Part shown: positions 1-8,539 of the stretch, piece by piece
Layout: every line of letters starts with the position of its first letter
Position numbering within the stretch: the stretch's first letter is position 1
Assembly (NCBI GenBank): GCA_016720745.1
Contig: JADKKA010000022.1
Location: 124,001-188,000 of the forward strand
From: Chitinophagaceae bacterium
GTDB lineage: Bacteria; Bacteroidota; Bacteroidia; Chitinophagales; Chitinophagaceae
Length of the DNA stretch: 64,000 nt
Direction: 5' to 3'
Notes under the pieces: generated by a model
Database searches by the model: none
The model's input: the letters and a program-made list of their open reading frames with translations, nothing else
Told to the model about the DNA's origin: nothing
Program-made: the position numbers and the translations under genes

Positions 1-1
1 T

Positions 2-1195
2 ACATTCCGAAGAGAAATCGGCCCCCGCAGCAGTTCACTGGAAAGCAAACCCAATATTGTACTGGTGCAATGTGAGTCATACAGTATGTATAAAAGCAGC
101 ATGAGCGGGAATCCGCTGAATGCCACTCCTTACTTCGACAGTCTGAGCCGGCAGGGGATCTTCTTTGAACGATGCTTTACCCCGCATTTCTCAACAGCAC
201 GTGCCTTATTTGCCATATTATCAGGTATACCGGATGCACAGTTATTTAAATTCTCCAGCCGGAACCCTGAAGCAGTAAAGCAGCATACTATCATTGACAA
301 TTTTGCTGACTACAGCAAACATTATTTTCTGGGAGGGGACCCGGAATTTGGCAATTTCCAGGGCGTACTGAATAATATCAATGACCTGCAAGTGCATGCC
401 GGCAAAAGACCCGGCACGCCGGATGTAAATGTGTGGGGGATCAGTGACAAAGCCCTGTTCCTGGAAGCGAATGAAGTATTCCGGAAACAGGCAAAACCTT
501 TTTTTGCATATATACAGACATCCGGTAACCACCGCCCTTTTGATAAAACCATGGCCAGTACTGATACGGATTTTATCAGAGTCAGTGTAGAAACCGAAAC
601 ATTAAAGAAGTATGGTTTTGAATCGGTAGATGAATTCAATGCCTTCCGCTATTTTGATTATTGTGTACAGCAATTTCTGGCAGCGGCACAAAAAGAAAGT
701 TATTTCTCCAATACCATTTTTGTTTTTGTGGGTGATCATGGTGTTGCCGGTAACGCAGAAGCCATTTATCCGCCGGTATGGACCGAACAGCGATTGACTG
801 ATGAACATGTGCCGCTCCTCTTTTATGCCCCGCAATTATTAACGGCCCAGCGCAGAAAGGAAGTGGTTTCCCAGATTGATGTGCTGCCTACCATTGCGGG
901 AATGCTGCATCAGTCCTATGTGAATACCACACTTGGACGTGATCTGCTGGATCCTGTCAAAAAATACAATTTTGCCTTTATCACCAATACGGCAGATGTA
1001 GTGGGTATGGTGAGCGATGATTTTTATTATACCCGGAATATTAATTCCAGCGAAGAACAACTGACGCCCATGCACACCGGAGCCTCCAGGTTCAGTAAAA
1101 TGCAGCAGGACTCCGCCAAAAAGAAATTGTCTGAATTTACCGGTGCCTTTTTTGAAACAGCGAAATACCTGATTATGAAGAATGAGAAAGAGTAG
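2..1195 (+). CDS. LtaS-like sulfatase-fold phosphotransferase, 5'-truncated
   Basis: The reading frame is open from the window edge (frame of base 2), so the N-terminus lies outside and the GTG at 65 is not the true start. The visible part begins with the sulfatase strand motif KPNIVLVQCESYS. It continues with a segment (PHFSTARALFAI) matching the position of the catalytic Thr in lipoteichoic-acid-synthase-type enzymes. VFVGDHG and DEHVPLLFYAP are the C-terminal metal- and phosphate-binding segments of the alkaline phosphatase superfamily. In this family the missing N-terminus usually carries about five membrane helices. A Gram-negative relative would act on periplasmic phosphoglycerol or phosphoethanolamine substrates, but the substrate cannot be read from this fragment. 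The stop is followed within a few bases by a CAGTC-type repeat array. Confidence 0.82.
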   Translation, partial: TFRREIGPRSSSLESKPNIVLVQCESYSMYKSSMSGNPLNATPYFDSLSRQGIFFERCFTPHFSTARALFAILSGIPDAQLFKFSSRNPEAVKQHTIIDNFADYSKHYFLGGDPEFGNFQGVLNNINDLQVHAGKRPGTPDVNVWGISDKALFLEANEVFRKQAKPFFAYIQTSGNHRPFDKTMASTDTDFIRVSVETETLKKYGFESVDEFNAFRYFDYCVQQFLAAAQKESYFSNTIFVFVGDHGVAGNAEAIYPPVWTEQRLTDEHVPLLFYAPQLLTAQRRKEVVSQIDVLPTIAGMLHQSYVNTTLGRDLLDPVKKYNFAFITNTADVVGMVSDDFYYTRNINSSEEQLTPMHTGASRFSKMQQDSAKKKLSEFTGAFFETAKYLIMKNEKE

Positions 1196-1197
1196 TT

Positions 1198-1265
1198 GGC
1201 AGTCGACAGTCAGCAGTCTACAGTCAGTCAGTCGACAGTCAGCAGTCTACAGTCAGCAGTCTGTC
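1198..1265 (+). repeat. CAGTCNN 7-bp tandem array, locus A
   Basis: About nine units of CAGTC plus two variable bases (GA, AG, TA or TG), with one-base slips. The array starts three bases after the stop codon of the sulfatase gene, on the same strand. It belongs to the family also found near 27.4, 33.2, 34.8, 42.1, 48.9 and 60.8 kb. No coding potential is evident. Confidence 0.9.
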
Positions 1266-1345
1266 AGTTTATCAGTCAATCAATATAGCAGTATCTGCGC
1301 CGGAAGCGGAGCGGGAATGATGAATCGTAAATCTCGTTTCTTCCC

Positions 1346-1413
1346 TGTCAACTACTAAACTTGTCAACATTTAAACTTCTCAACCTCTCAACTACTCAAC
1401 TACTCAACTACTC
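1346..1413. repeat. CTCAACTA short tandem repeat
   Basis: Degenerate then perfect units of an 8-bp motif (CTCAACTA, at least four clean copies at the right end). They lie between array A and the stop codon of the convergent methyltransferase gene. This looks like a locus-specific companion module of the CAGTC arrays. Confidence 0.75.
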
Positions 1414-1418
1414 TTCAT

Positions 1419-2156
1419 CTATTTCCTCGCCAGCAGTATCAATCTGGGTGTTTTCCGGATGTCGTAGGCGCCCAGCTGGTAATCACCAAACACTTCCTGC
1501 ACCTGCATGCCCTGGTAGGCCAGCATATCGGTAAAATCACCGAGGTTAAATTTGGCAACTTTCTCAGTGTATACCAATGGCTTTTTGAGTGCCGGATCCG
1601 TTACCGTAATTTTTTTATGAAAATGGGTTTCATCATCCCAGCGGTGAATCTGGTAAAGACTGTCTCCAATCTGTTTTTCTTCCTCATGCACCAGCCTCTC
1701 TTCTGCAAAATGAACATTCAGGTAGTCAATTACAAAAACGCCACCAGGTCTTAAGCTCTTGCCGATGGTACGGATGGCATCGTCATGTTCCCGCCTGGTT
1801 TTGAAATAGCCAAAACTGGTAAAGAAATTAAAAGCATAATCAAAATAATTTCCCCAGAATGGAAGTCGCATATCATGCACATAAAAATCGAGATGATCAG
1901 ATGCAGATTGAAGGGCGGTTTCGATACTGGCCGGGGAAATATCAATGCCGGTCACCTGGAAACCAAGCGCTGCCAGAATTTTACTGTGCCGGCCCTTGCC
2001 GCAGGCTACATCCAGCATCCGGGAACCGGGAACAGGCCGGAGGTGCCCGATCAGGGTCTGTATAAACGCATCTGCCTCCTTTTCGTCCCGCTCAAAATAC
2101 AGTTTGTGGTAGTAAATGGAATTGAACCAGTCCTTGTACCATGCTTTTTCGGCCAT
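1419..2156 (-). CDS. class I SAM-dependent methyltransferase
   Basis: The protein is about 245 aa and has a Rossmann-fold methyltransferase core. Motif I is LDVACGKGRHSKILA, followed by the acidic end of strand 2 (VTGIDIS) and a post-II segment (YDYAFNFFTSFGYF). The longer frame to 2228 has an atypical 24-residue extension. I chose the ATG at 2156 (MAEKAWYKDWF) because homologues start near this motif and because a promoter-like TACTTTTG lies just upstream on the minus strand. The substrate is unknown; the domain resembles small-molecule methyltransferases. The gene is transcribed divergently from the phosphohexomutase gene. Confidence 0.8.
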   Translation of the reverse strand: MAEKAWYKDWFNSIYYHKLYFERDEKEADAFIQTLIGHLRPVPGSRMLDVACGKGRHSKILAALGFQVTGIDISPASIETALQSASDHLDFYVHDMRLPFWGNYFDYAFNFFTSFGYFKTRREHDDAIRTIGKSLRPGGVFVIDYLNVHFAEERLVHEEEKQIGDSLYQIHRWDDETHFHKKITVTDPALKKPLVYTEKVAKFNLGDFTDMLAYQGMQVQEVFGDYQLGAYDIRKTPRLILLARK

Positions 2157-2249
2157 GCGCAAAAGTAAGCAGCCCATATTAAATGGGTTGCTGGCGAAAA
2201 CTGTATTTTTGCCGGCACCCATTTTCAACCCTAAATTGACCTATCAGCA

Positions 2250-3647
2250 GTGGCTTTAATCAAGAGTATTTCAGGAATCAGAGGAACCATTGGCGGAACA
2301 CCGGGAGATAATCTTACTCCGGTTGATATTGTAAAATTTACCGCCGCTTACGGAACGATCATCGCCGAAGGCAAATCCAATACAACAATCGCAGTAGGCC
2401 GGGATGGCCGTATCAGTGGTAATCTGGTACAGGCCCTGGTGGTTAATACACTAGCCGGTCTAGGAATTGATGTAATTGACCTTGGACTATCCACCACACC
2501 TACGGTTGAAATGGCCGTCAAAATGGCCGGAGCAGATGGAGGGATTATTCTCACCGCCAGTCATAACCCCAAAGAATGGAATGCACTGAAACTCCTGAAC
2601 CAGGAGGGTGAGTTTATTGATGCGGAAACCGGTGCCAGGGTTTTGGAACTGGCCGCCGCGGAAAAATTCAATTTTGCTCCGGTTGATAAACTGGGGAAGG
2701 TAACCGTGGATGACACTTATATGCAACAGCATATTGATGCCATCCTGCAGTACCCGCTGGTGAATACCCGGCTGATCAAGAAACAGGATTTTAAAATTGT
2801 GGTGGATGCGGTGAACTCAACCGGTGCCACATTTGTACCAGCCCTCTTGCATGCGTTGGGCATCAATGAAGTGATTGTATTAAATGGAGAAATAAATGGC
2901 CGTTTTGCCCATAACCCGGAACCCTTACCAGAACACCTGTCTGAACTCAGTGCAGAAGTGGTGAAACAACAGGCCCATCTCGGTATTGCCGTTGATCCGG
3001 ATGTGGACCGGCTTTGTTTTGTTTGTGAGGACGGTACTATGTTTGGCGAAGAGTATACGCTTGTAGCTGTGGCAGATTATATATTGGGAAAGATAAAGGG
3101 AAACTCGGTCAGCAATATGAGCAGTACCAAGGCCCTGAAGGAAATCACGCAGAAACACGGGGGTAATTATTATCCTTCTGCCGTAGGGGAAGTGAATGTG
3201 GTGAAAAAAATGAAGGAGGTGAATGCAGTCATTGGCGGTGAAGGCAACGGTGGCATCATAGTCCCGGATTTTCATTATGGCCGTGATGCTCTGATCGGTA
3301 TCGGTCTTTTCCTCAGTCACCTGGCAGCCTTTGGAAAAAGCATTAAATCTCTTCGGAATACTTATCCCGATTATTTTATATCAAAGAATAAAATTGAATT
3401 ACCGGCTACTGGCGGGAAAGCGATTGATGTACCATCCATATTTGAAAAGATCAGCAAGAAATACAGCAAGCATCCCATCAATTCGGAGGATGGTTTAAAG
3501 ATTGAGTTTGACAATGACTGGGTGCACCTGCGGACTTCCAATACAGAACCCATCATCCGGATTTATGCGGAAAGCGACCTGGAGACAAAGGCCGGTAATA
3601 TGGCCATGCAACTGATGCGGGATATCCGGGAATTCAGCAGCCAGTAA
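2250..3647 (+). CDS. glmM: phosphoglucosamine mutase / phosphohexomutase
   Basis: A 465-aa alpha-D-phosphohexomutase. In order it shows the N-terminal SISGIRGTIGG, the active-site phosphoserine loop TASHNP (Ser about 104), the Mg-binding loop DPDVDR (Asp about 249, 251, 253), the sugar-binding GEGNGG, and the phosphate-binding RTSNTEPIIRIYAES. It should interconvert glucosamine-6-P and glucosamine-1-P for UDP-GlcNAc and peptidoglycan synthesis. Phosphomannomutase/phosphoglucomutase activity cannot be excluded from motifs alone. The start is GTG: an in-frame stop lies six codons upstream and no ATG intervenes. GlmS, the preceding pathway enzyme, is encoded at 57-59 kb. Confidence 0.9.
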   Translation: MALIKSISGIRGTIGGTPGDNLTPVDIVKFTAAYGTIIAEGKSNTTIAVGRDGRISGNLVQALVVNTLAGLGIDVIDLGLSTTPTVEMAVKMAGADGGIILTASHNPKEWNALKLLNQEGEFIDAETGARVLELAAAEKFNFAPVDKLGKVTVDDTYMQQHIDAILQYPLVNTRLIKKQDFKIVVDAVNSTGATFVPALLHALGINEVIVLNGEINGRFAHNPEPLPEHLSELSAEVVKQQAHLGIAVDPDVDRLCFVCEDGTMFGEEYTLVAVADYILGKIKGNSVSNMSSTKALKEITQKHGGNYYPSAVGEVNVVKKMKEVNAVIGGEGNGGIIVPDFHYGRDALIGIGLFLSHLAAFGKSIKSLRNTYPDYFISKNKIELPATGGKAIDVPSIFEKISKKYSKHPINSEDGLKIEFDNDWVHLRTSNTEPIIRIYAESDLETKAGNMAMQLMRDIREFSSQ

Positions 3648-3685
3648 AACTGAGCAGGTTCATCTTTCATCAGTTTACAGGAGAC

Positions 3686-3693
3686 TATCTTTG
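3686..3693 (+). promoter_or_regulatory. -7 element of cysteine desulfurase promoter
   Basis: TATCTTTG matches the Bacteroidota -7 consensus TAnnTTTG exactly and lies 33 bp before the cysteine desulfurase ATG. No clear TTTG -33 element is seen, so this is a partial match. Confidence 0.45.
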
Positions 3694-3725
3694 TATCATT
3701 CATCACCGATTGCAGCCCTACTATT

Positions 3726-4853
3726 ATGACCCGAATCTACTTTGATAATGCCGCTACTACCGCACTCGATAAAGAAGTGCTGGACGCCATGTTGCCCTAT
3801 CTGACTGATCATTTTGGGAATCCATCCTCCATTTATTCTTATGGAAGGGAATCCCGGCTGGCAGTGGAAACGGCCCGTAAAACGGTGGCAAAGATCCTGA
3901 ATGCCAATCCCGGTGAAATCTTTTTCACCAGCGGCGGAACGGAAAGTGATAATATGGCTATTGCATCGGCTATCCATGATCTGGGCTGCCGGCATATCAT
4001 CACTTCACCCATTGAGCACCATGCGGTACTGCATGCCGTAGAGCATTTTGACCGGGATGATGTGGTGAGCAGCAGTTTTGTGAAAGTGCTGCCTGATGGT
4101 CATGTTGACCTGAACGACCTGGAAGAGCAGCTGGCTGCACAAACAAAGCGCTGCCTGGTTTCTCTGATGCATGCCAACAATGAAATCGGAAACCTGCTGG
4201 ATATCTACAAAGCCGGTGAAATCTGTAAAAAATACAACGCCATTTTCCATTCCGATACGGTGCAAACCGTCGGGCATTACAAAATTGATCTTCGAAACAA
4301 ACCTGTTCATTTTGCCACCGGTGCCGGACATAAATTTCATGGCCCCAAGGGCGTCGGGATTCTCTATATCAATGATAATATCAAAGTTCGTCCCATGATT
4401 CACGGGGGAGGGCAGGAGCGCAATATGCGGGCCGGTACAGAAAATACATATGGTATTGTCGGGTTTGCCAAAGCCCTGCAATTAGCTGATGCATCGCTGG
4501 AGAAAGACAGCGCTTATATTCAGTCGCTCAAAACTTATATGATCGAACAGCTGCAGCAGCAGATCAAAGGCGTACAGTTCAATGGTGATTATAAAGGCCA
4601 AAGTCTCTATACTGTATTAAATGTTTCCTTCCCCAAAACGGAAAGATCAGAAATGATTCTCTTTAACCTGGATATGCAGGGGATTTGTGTTTCAGGTGGC
4701 AGTGCCTGCAGTAGCGGTGCGGATGTGGGTAGTCATGTGATCCGGGCCATCAACAATAACCCCAACCTGGTACCCGTGCGTTTCTCTTTTTGTAAGCACA
4801 ATACCCGGGAAGAAGTGGATGCGGTTATCGGACTTATCAGAGATTTGCTCTGA
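3726..4853 (+). CDS. iscS: cysteine desulfurase (IscS/NifS family)
   Basis: A 375-aa PLP-dependent class V aminotransferase fold. It shows the N-terminal YFDNAATT, HANNEIGN, the Schiff-base lysine in GAGHKFHGPKG (about Lys203), and the mobile catalytic loop SGGSACSSG (about Cys328). It mobilises sulfur from cysteine for Fe-S clusters and thio-modified tRNA. The long extended loop around the catalytic Cys favours class I (IscS/NifS) over SufS. No iscU or other Isc gene is adjacent. The dedicated IscS role is therefore inferred from family membership. Confidence 0.9.
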   Translation: MTRIYFDNAATTALDKEVLDAMLPYLTDHFGNPSSIYSYGRESRLAVETARKTVAKILNANPGEIFFTSGGTESDNMAIASAIHDLGCRHIITSPIEHHAVLHAVEHFDRDDVVSSSFVKVLPDGHVDLNDLEEQLAAQTKRCLVSLMHANNEIGNLLDIYKAGEICKKYNAIFHSDTVQTVGHYKIDLRNKPVHFATGAGHKFHGPKGVGILYINDNIKVRPMIHGGGQERNMRAGTENTYGIVGFAKALQLADASLEKDSAYIQSLKTYMIEQLQQQIKGVQFNGDYKGQSLYTVLNVSFPKTERSEMILFNLDMQGICVSGGSACSSGADVGSHVIRAINNNPNLVPVRFSFCKHNTREEVDAVIGLIRDLL

Positions 4854-4904
4854 TCCCCGGGCAGCATTTCCCCTGTCAAAGCAGTCTGACTATCAAAATT
4901 GACA

Positions 4905-5294
4905 ATGAAGCTCATTTCTATCACAGCCCTCTTTTTTTTGAGCTTATCTTTTTCCTGCAAAAAGGAAAAGAAAGAAAATTGTGAATCCTATCTCGAGATC
5001 ACCAAGGTTTCCATTTCTCCGGCTTCTAATGTAACCAATAGTATTATTTTTAATTTGGATGCGTATGGCCCCAATCTTTGCTATAGTTTTAAACAATTGA
5101 ACATCAGTAAAACTGGTGATAAATCCTACGATATTAAAGTAATTGCCGGTGTTCCCTGCAAGCCGACAGTTTGTGCACAGGCCCTTTATCAAATCAATCC
5201 TACAGGTACGATCAGCGCCGTAACAGCCGGCACTTATACCCTCCGTTTTTATAACGGTTCTTCCCTCTTTACCCAACTGACCGTTACTATTTAA
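4905..5294 (+). CDS. small secreted lipoprotein, unknown function
   Basis: About 129 aa. It has a short hydrophobic leader ending in a lipobox-like LSFSC, followed by a Lys-rich linker (KKEKKE). This is typical of exported Bacteroidota lipoproteins. The rest is a compact predicted beta-rich domain with three further Cys residues (NLCYSF, VPCKPTVCAQ) that could form disulfides. I chose the ATG at 4905 over the TTG at 4899. It sits between the cysteine desulfurase and the BlaI-like gene. I do not recognise a family. Confidence 0.7.
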   Translation: MKLISITALFFLSLSFSCKKEKKENCESYLEITKVSISPASNVTNSIIFNLDAYGPNLCYSFKQLNISKTGDKSYDIKVIAGVPCKPTVCAQALYQINPTGTISAVTAGTYTLRFYNGSSLFTQLTVTI

Positions 5295-5323
5295 CAAAAT
5301 GTTTGAGACTTGACGAAAAAAAA

Positions 5324-5368
5324 TTTTGGAGTCTACGATAATTTCGTAATCTTTACGAAAATTTCGTA
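5324..5368 (+). promoter_or_regulatory. promoter with two BlaI-type operator dyads
   Basis: Two 15-bp dyads with arms TACGA/TCGTA occupy 5334-5348 (imperfect centre) and 5354-5368 (perfect palindrome). Their centres are 20 bp apart, about two helical turns. A -33-like TTTTG at 5324-5328 and a -7-like TAATCTTT at 5347-5354 put the first dyad in the promoter spacer and the second at the transcription start, just before the ATG at 5372. This fits autorepression by the BlaI-like product. The operator role is inferred. Confidence 0.75.
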
Positions 5369-5371
5369 GAA

Positions 5372-5728
5372 ATGGAAAAACTCACCCATACAGAAGAAGA
5401 AACCATGCAGGCGGTCTGGCGCACCGGTGAAGGCAATGTAAAAGCCTTTATGGAGTACCTGGAAGAGGGGATGCCTTATACCACCGTAGCCTCAATTGTC
5501 AAGAACCTGGAAAAGAAAGGGTACCTGCAAAGCCGGTTGATCGGAAATACCTACCTCTACAGTCCTGCTGTTTCCGAAGAAGAATACAAGAAGAAGTTCA
5601 TGGGAAATGTAGTGAAAGAATATTTTGATAATTCTTACAAGGAGCTGGTTAACTTTTTTGTAGAGCAGAAAAAGCTCTCTGCCAAAGAACTGAAAGAAAT
5701 CATTCAGCTCATTGAAAAAGGTAAATAA
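5372..5728 (+). CDS. BlaI/MecI/CopY-family transcriptional repressor
   Basis: 118 aa, the usual length of BlaI/MecI repressors. It begins with LTHTEEETMQAVWR and a winged helix whose recognition segment is YTTVASIVKNLEKKGYL. A C-terminal helical dimerisation region follows (FVEQKKLSAKELKEIIQLIEKG). It should bind DNA as a dimer at the two dyads immediately upstream. The co-transcribed M56 protease 21 bp downstream would cleave or relieve it. In Bacteroidota such pairs are common and usually not linked to beta-lactamase; no resistance gene is adjacent here. Confidence 0.9.
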   Translation: MEKLTHTEEETMQAVWRTGEGNVKAFMEYLEEGMPYTTVASIVKNLEKKGYLQSRLIGNTYLYSPAVSEEEYKKKFMGNVVKEYFDNSYKELVNFFVEQKKLSAKELKEIIQLIEKGK

Positions 5729-5749
5729 TTAACCCCTTAAAAGATCAGC

Positions 5750-8134
5750 ATGGTTGCCATTTTATATTACCTGCTCAAAGTATCAATCAGCCTGGCGCTG
5801 GTATTCCTTTTTTATCAGCTGGTATTAAGAAAACTTACTTTTTATAACTGGAACCGCTGGTTCCTGCTGGGATACTCTTTATTATCTTTTATCATTCCAT
5901 TTTTCAATATTTCTCCGGTACTTGAAAAAAATGACTGGTCAGGCAGCCAGGTGATCAACTGGGTACCGGTTGTCCAGTCCCAGTCAGTAGCGGGTATTGC
6001 CACCAAAGAATCATCCATTTCTTTTATCGATGTAGCGGGATTACTGCTTCTCTCCGGGATGGTCCTGATGTTTGTCCGACTCCTGCTGCAATTACTTTCA
6101 TTCCGGAAAATGGTTAAGAAAGCTTCCTGTCTGTCAGATCAGGGAATGAAATTATATGAAGTCAATGCCCCCATTATTCCTTTTTCTTTTGGGAATTCCA
6201 TTTTTATTAACCGGGAACTGCATACAGCAGCAGAATTGCAGGAAATCATACGGCATGAGTTTGTCCATATCCGTCAACGGCATAGTATCGACATACTCTG
6301 GACAGAATTGCTTTGTTTGCTGAACTGGTTCAATCCCTTTGCCTGGATGCTGAAAGAAGCCATCCGGCAAAATCTGGAATTTATTGCTGATCAGGAAGTG
6401 CTGGAACATGGCATTCCTAAAAAAGAATACCAGTACCTGTTGCTGAAAGTAACAGGGAATAATCAATACAGTATAGCAACCCCTTTTAATTTCTCTTCAT
6501 TAAAAAAACGTATAGCCATGATGAACAAATTACAAAGCGCCCGGGTACACCTGGTGCGATTCCTCTTTATCCTGCCCCTGCTGGCGGTATTGCTGCTGGC
6601 ATTCCGCAGTCAATGGGACAGCGAGAAAAAAACAGAAACTAAAGAACAGAAAGTGTACGTAGCCGGATTGGTGGTTGATGCCGGCACCATGAAACCATTG
6701 GGAAATGCGTCAATCTATGTAAAGGAAAAAAATATCACGGCTCAAACTGATTCTAAAGGGTATTACTTACTTGAAATTCCATTTGAAAACCGGCCGCTTT
6801 CATTTACCATGCTGGTAACTAAACCAGGCTATGGGTCTTTGCTGCAAACTGAAAACTGGGGCAATTTTACAGAAGACCATATCTACCAGCGTTATAGTAA
6901 GTCGGTTGAATTTTTTGGACTCTCCCCTGAAGGATCAAAAGACCTTTCATTTTCAAACCTGGTTGGAAACGGGAATATATTGAAAGATATCAGCTTTGAA
7001 ACGGTGTATCCGCTGTTGAAACAAATTAATAATGCGGCCGGATTGCCTTCATCAAATTTGTCAATCAATGATACGGTCCCTGCACCGGGATCCGTGAATG
7101 ATCTCAATGAAAAAGGCTACCAAATCTCGATTACAGATACTAAAGGAAATTGTACGGTTGTAGTCAAAGACCGGAATAACAAAGTGGTAAAAAGAATATT
7201 GCTGACGGAATGGTCGCAAAAAGAAAATTATTATGAAGGGTTGTATGGTGCCTTACCTCCACCGCCGCCCCCTCCGCCACCGCCTGGTAAAGCTGCAATT
7301 TATGAGGTAGTTCCCGATGTATCTGCCACACCGGGGAAACTCGTCAAAGGGGTTGTATTGGAAGAGAGACGGATACCTCCGGCACCACCAGCCCCTGCGA
7401 TCCCTGTTAAATTGCCCGATCATGTGAAAAGTATCAGTATCCAGAACGATAAGGCCGAAGTGAAACTGAAAAACGGAATTACAGAAACCTATCTTTTTAG
7501 TGACCCGGCCCAGGAAAAAGCATTTGAAAAAAAATATGGTAAACTGCCCGAACCTCCCCCGCCACCACCAGCTAAAACTGTGAAGGGTACACAGATCTAT
7601 GAAGAACGCCCGGTGGAAGGCCCTATTACGGAAAAGAGGGTGGAAGTCAGAGGAATGAATTTGGGGAACGATTTACTCTCAGAACATATCATTTACATGG
7701 TGGACGGAAAGAAAACAAGTCTTGCGGAAGTAAACCTGATCGCACCATCTGTTATCAGCAAGGTCAATGTAATCAAAGACAAACAGTCGCTGCTATCTTA
7801 TGGCGAAGCTGGTAAAGATGGCGTAGTTGAAATCACTACAAAACCCACAGAGGAAGCAAGGATAAATGGTATAGTAACAGTCAAGGGACTGGATCTCAAC
7901 CGGACAGACGCTTCTTTGAATAATCCTGGTTCGGGAGAAAATGTGATGATCAAAACAAAAGAAAAAGAGCCATTGTATATTTTAGATGGTAAAGAAATCA
8001 GCAAAACAGAAATGCAGCAAAAACTGGCTAACAGTATTGAGTCAGTAAGGGTATTAAAAGATAAAGAAGCAACGGATCTTTACGGTGATAAGGGAAAGAA
8101 TGGAGTAGTGATTGTTACATCCAAAAAGAAATAA
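5750..8134 (+). CDS. M56 (BlaR1-like) membrane metalloprotease with TonB-plug-like tail
   Basis: 794 aa. N-terminal transmembrane helices (residues about 5-60 and 85-110) lead to an M56 zinc-protease domain with HEFVH at 169-173 and a downstream glutamate segment (NLEFIADQEVLEHG). A further helix follows near 270-285. After it come a CarboxypepD_reg-like beta domain (about 302-370), a ten-proline run near 503-512, a second proline stretch near 600, and two similar C-terminal modules (YMVDGKKTS and YILDGKEIS, each ending in a GVVxxT strand) that resemble TonB receptor plug fragments. It is the likely sensor/protease partner of the BlaI-like repressor. The ligand is unknown. Confidence 0.85.
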   Translation: MVAILYYLLKVSISLALVFLFYQLVLRKLTFYNWNRWFLLGYSLLSFIIPFFNISPVLEKNDWSGSQVINWVPVVQSQSVAGIATKESSISFIDVAGLLLLSGMVLMFVRLLLQLLSFRKMVKKASCLSDQGMKLYEVNAPIIPFSFGNSIFINRELHTAAELQEIIRHEFVHIRQRHSIDILWTELLCLLNWFNPFAWMLKEAIRQNLEFIADQEVLEHGIPKKEYQYLLLKVTGNNQYSIATPFNFSSLKKRIAMMNKLQSARVHLVRFLFILPLLAVLLLAFRSQWDSEKKTETKEQKVYVAGLVVDAGTMKPLGNASIYVKEKNITAQTDSKGYYLLEIPFENRPLSFTMLVTKPGYGSLLQTENWGNFTEDHIYQRYSKSVEFFGLSPEGSKDLSFSNLVGNGNILKDISFETVYPLLKQINNAAGLPSSNLSINDTVPAPGSVNDLNEKGYQISITDTKGNCTVVVKDRNNKVVKRILLTEWSQKENYYEGLYGALPPPPPPPPPPGKAAIYEVVPDVSATPGKLVKGVVLEERRIPPAPPAPAIPVKLPDHVKSISIQNDKAEVKLKNGITETYLFSDPAQEKAFEKKYGKLPEPPPPPPAKTVKGTQIYEERPVEGPITEKRVEVRGMNLGNDLLSEHIIYMVDGKKTSLAEVNLIAPSVISKVNVIKDKQSLLSYGEAGKDGVVEITTKPTEEARINGIVTVKGLDLNRTDASLNNPGSGENVMIKTKEKEPLYILDGKEISKTEMQQKLANSIESVRVLKDKEATDLYGDKGKNGVVIVTSKKK

Positions 8135-8185
8135 AAGAAGTTGAGCCGTTTTTTATCAATTCGGCAGAGAAGAATTTTCAGCATG

Positions 8186-8214
8186 TTGCCCGGCTCGTCC
8201 GGGCAATTTTTTTT
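8186..8214 (+). terminator. intrinsic terminator after the M56 gene
   Basis: An 8-bp GC-rich stem (TTGCCCGG / CCGGGCAA) with a five-base loop, followed by a run of eight T on the plus strand. It ends the BlaI-M56 operon and abuts the stop codon of the convergent PspC-like gene. Confidence 0.85.
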
Positions 8215-8434
8215 ACAGGTAATACCAGGGATTTCTTTTCGCAGCCCAGATATAGCGGCGCATATTTCTCCAGAATGCAAGCACCATATAAATGATAATG
8301 GGGGAGCCCATCGTGAGAATTGATGTATACATGAAATATTGACGGATCCGGCTGGTTGCAATGCCCATCCGGTTGCCAATGGCCGAACAAACGCCAAAGG
8401 CATTCCATTCTACAAAGCTTTTCAGTTTGTTCAT
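8213..8434 (-). CDS. PspC-domain-like small membrane protein
   Basis: 73 aa. The pattern WNAFGVCSAIGNRMGI, then RIRQYFMYTSILTMG and a hydrophobic segment (SPIIIYMVLAFW), is that of a short PspC domain: a partly amphipathic helix, one transmembrane helix, then a basic tail. PspC proteins act in envelope-stress signalling in proteobacteria. The role of these one-domain Bacteroidota proteins is not established. The start is the only ATG in frame. It stands alone, convergent with the M56 gene. Confidence 0.72.
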   Translation of the reverse strand: MNKLKSFVEWNAFGVCSAIGNRMGIATSRIRQYFMYTSILTMGSPIIIYMVLAFWRNMRRYIWAAKRNPWYYL

Positions 8435-8498
8435 AGTCCTAATATATAAAATTTGAACAATACCGCCAAGATGGAGTTATAGAGACAGGCGATTTTTG

Positions 8499-8506
8499 TA
8501 CTTTTG
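8499..8506 (+). promoter_or_regulatory. -7 element of aconitase promoter
   Basis: TACTTTTG matches TAnnTTTG exactly, 33 bp before the aconitase ATG. The -33 region is weak. Confidence 0.45.
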
Positions 8507-8539
8507 CCATGATTTTTTAACAACCTTAAAGCTCCCCAC

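Noticed and set aside
5372..8134. Beta-lactam resistance operon
   Set aside because: The BlaI and M56 genes are present but no beta-lactamase or PBP gene is adjacent. Such pairs are general sensors in this phylum.
8213..8434. PspC-like gene as a shadow ORF of the plus strand
   Set aside because: The hydrophobic pattern and GVCSAIG motif are specific, and the only plus-strand frames there are short and featureless, so it is kept as a gene.
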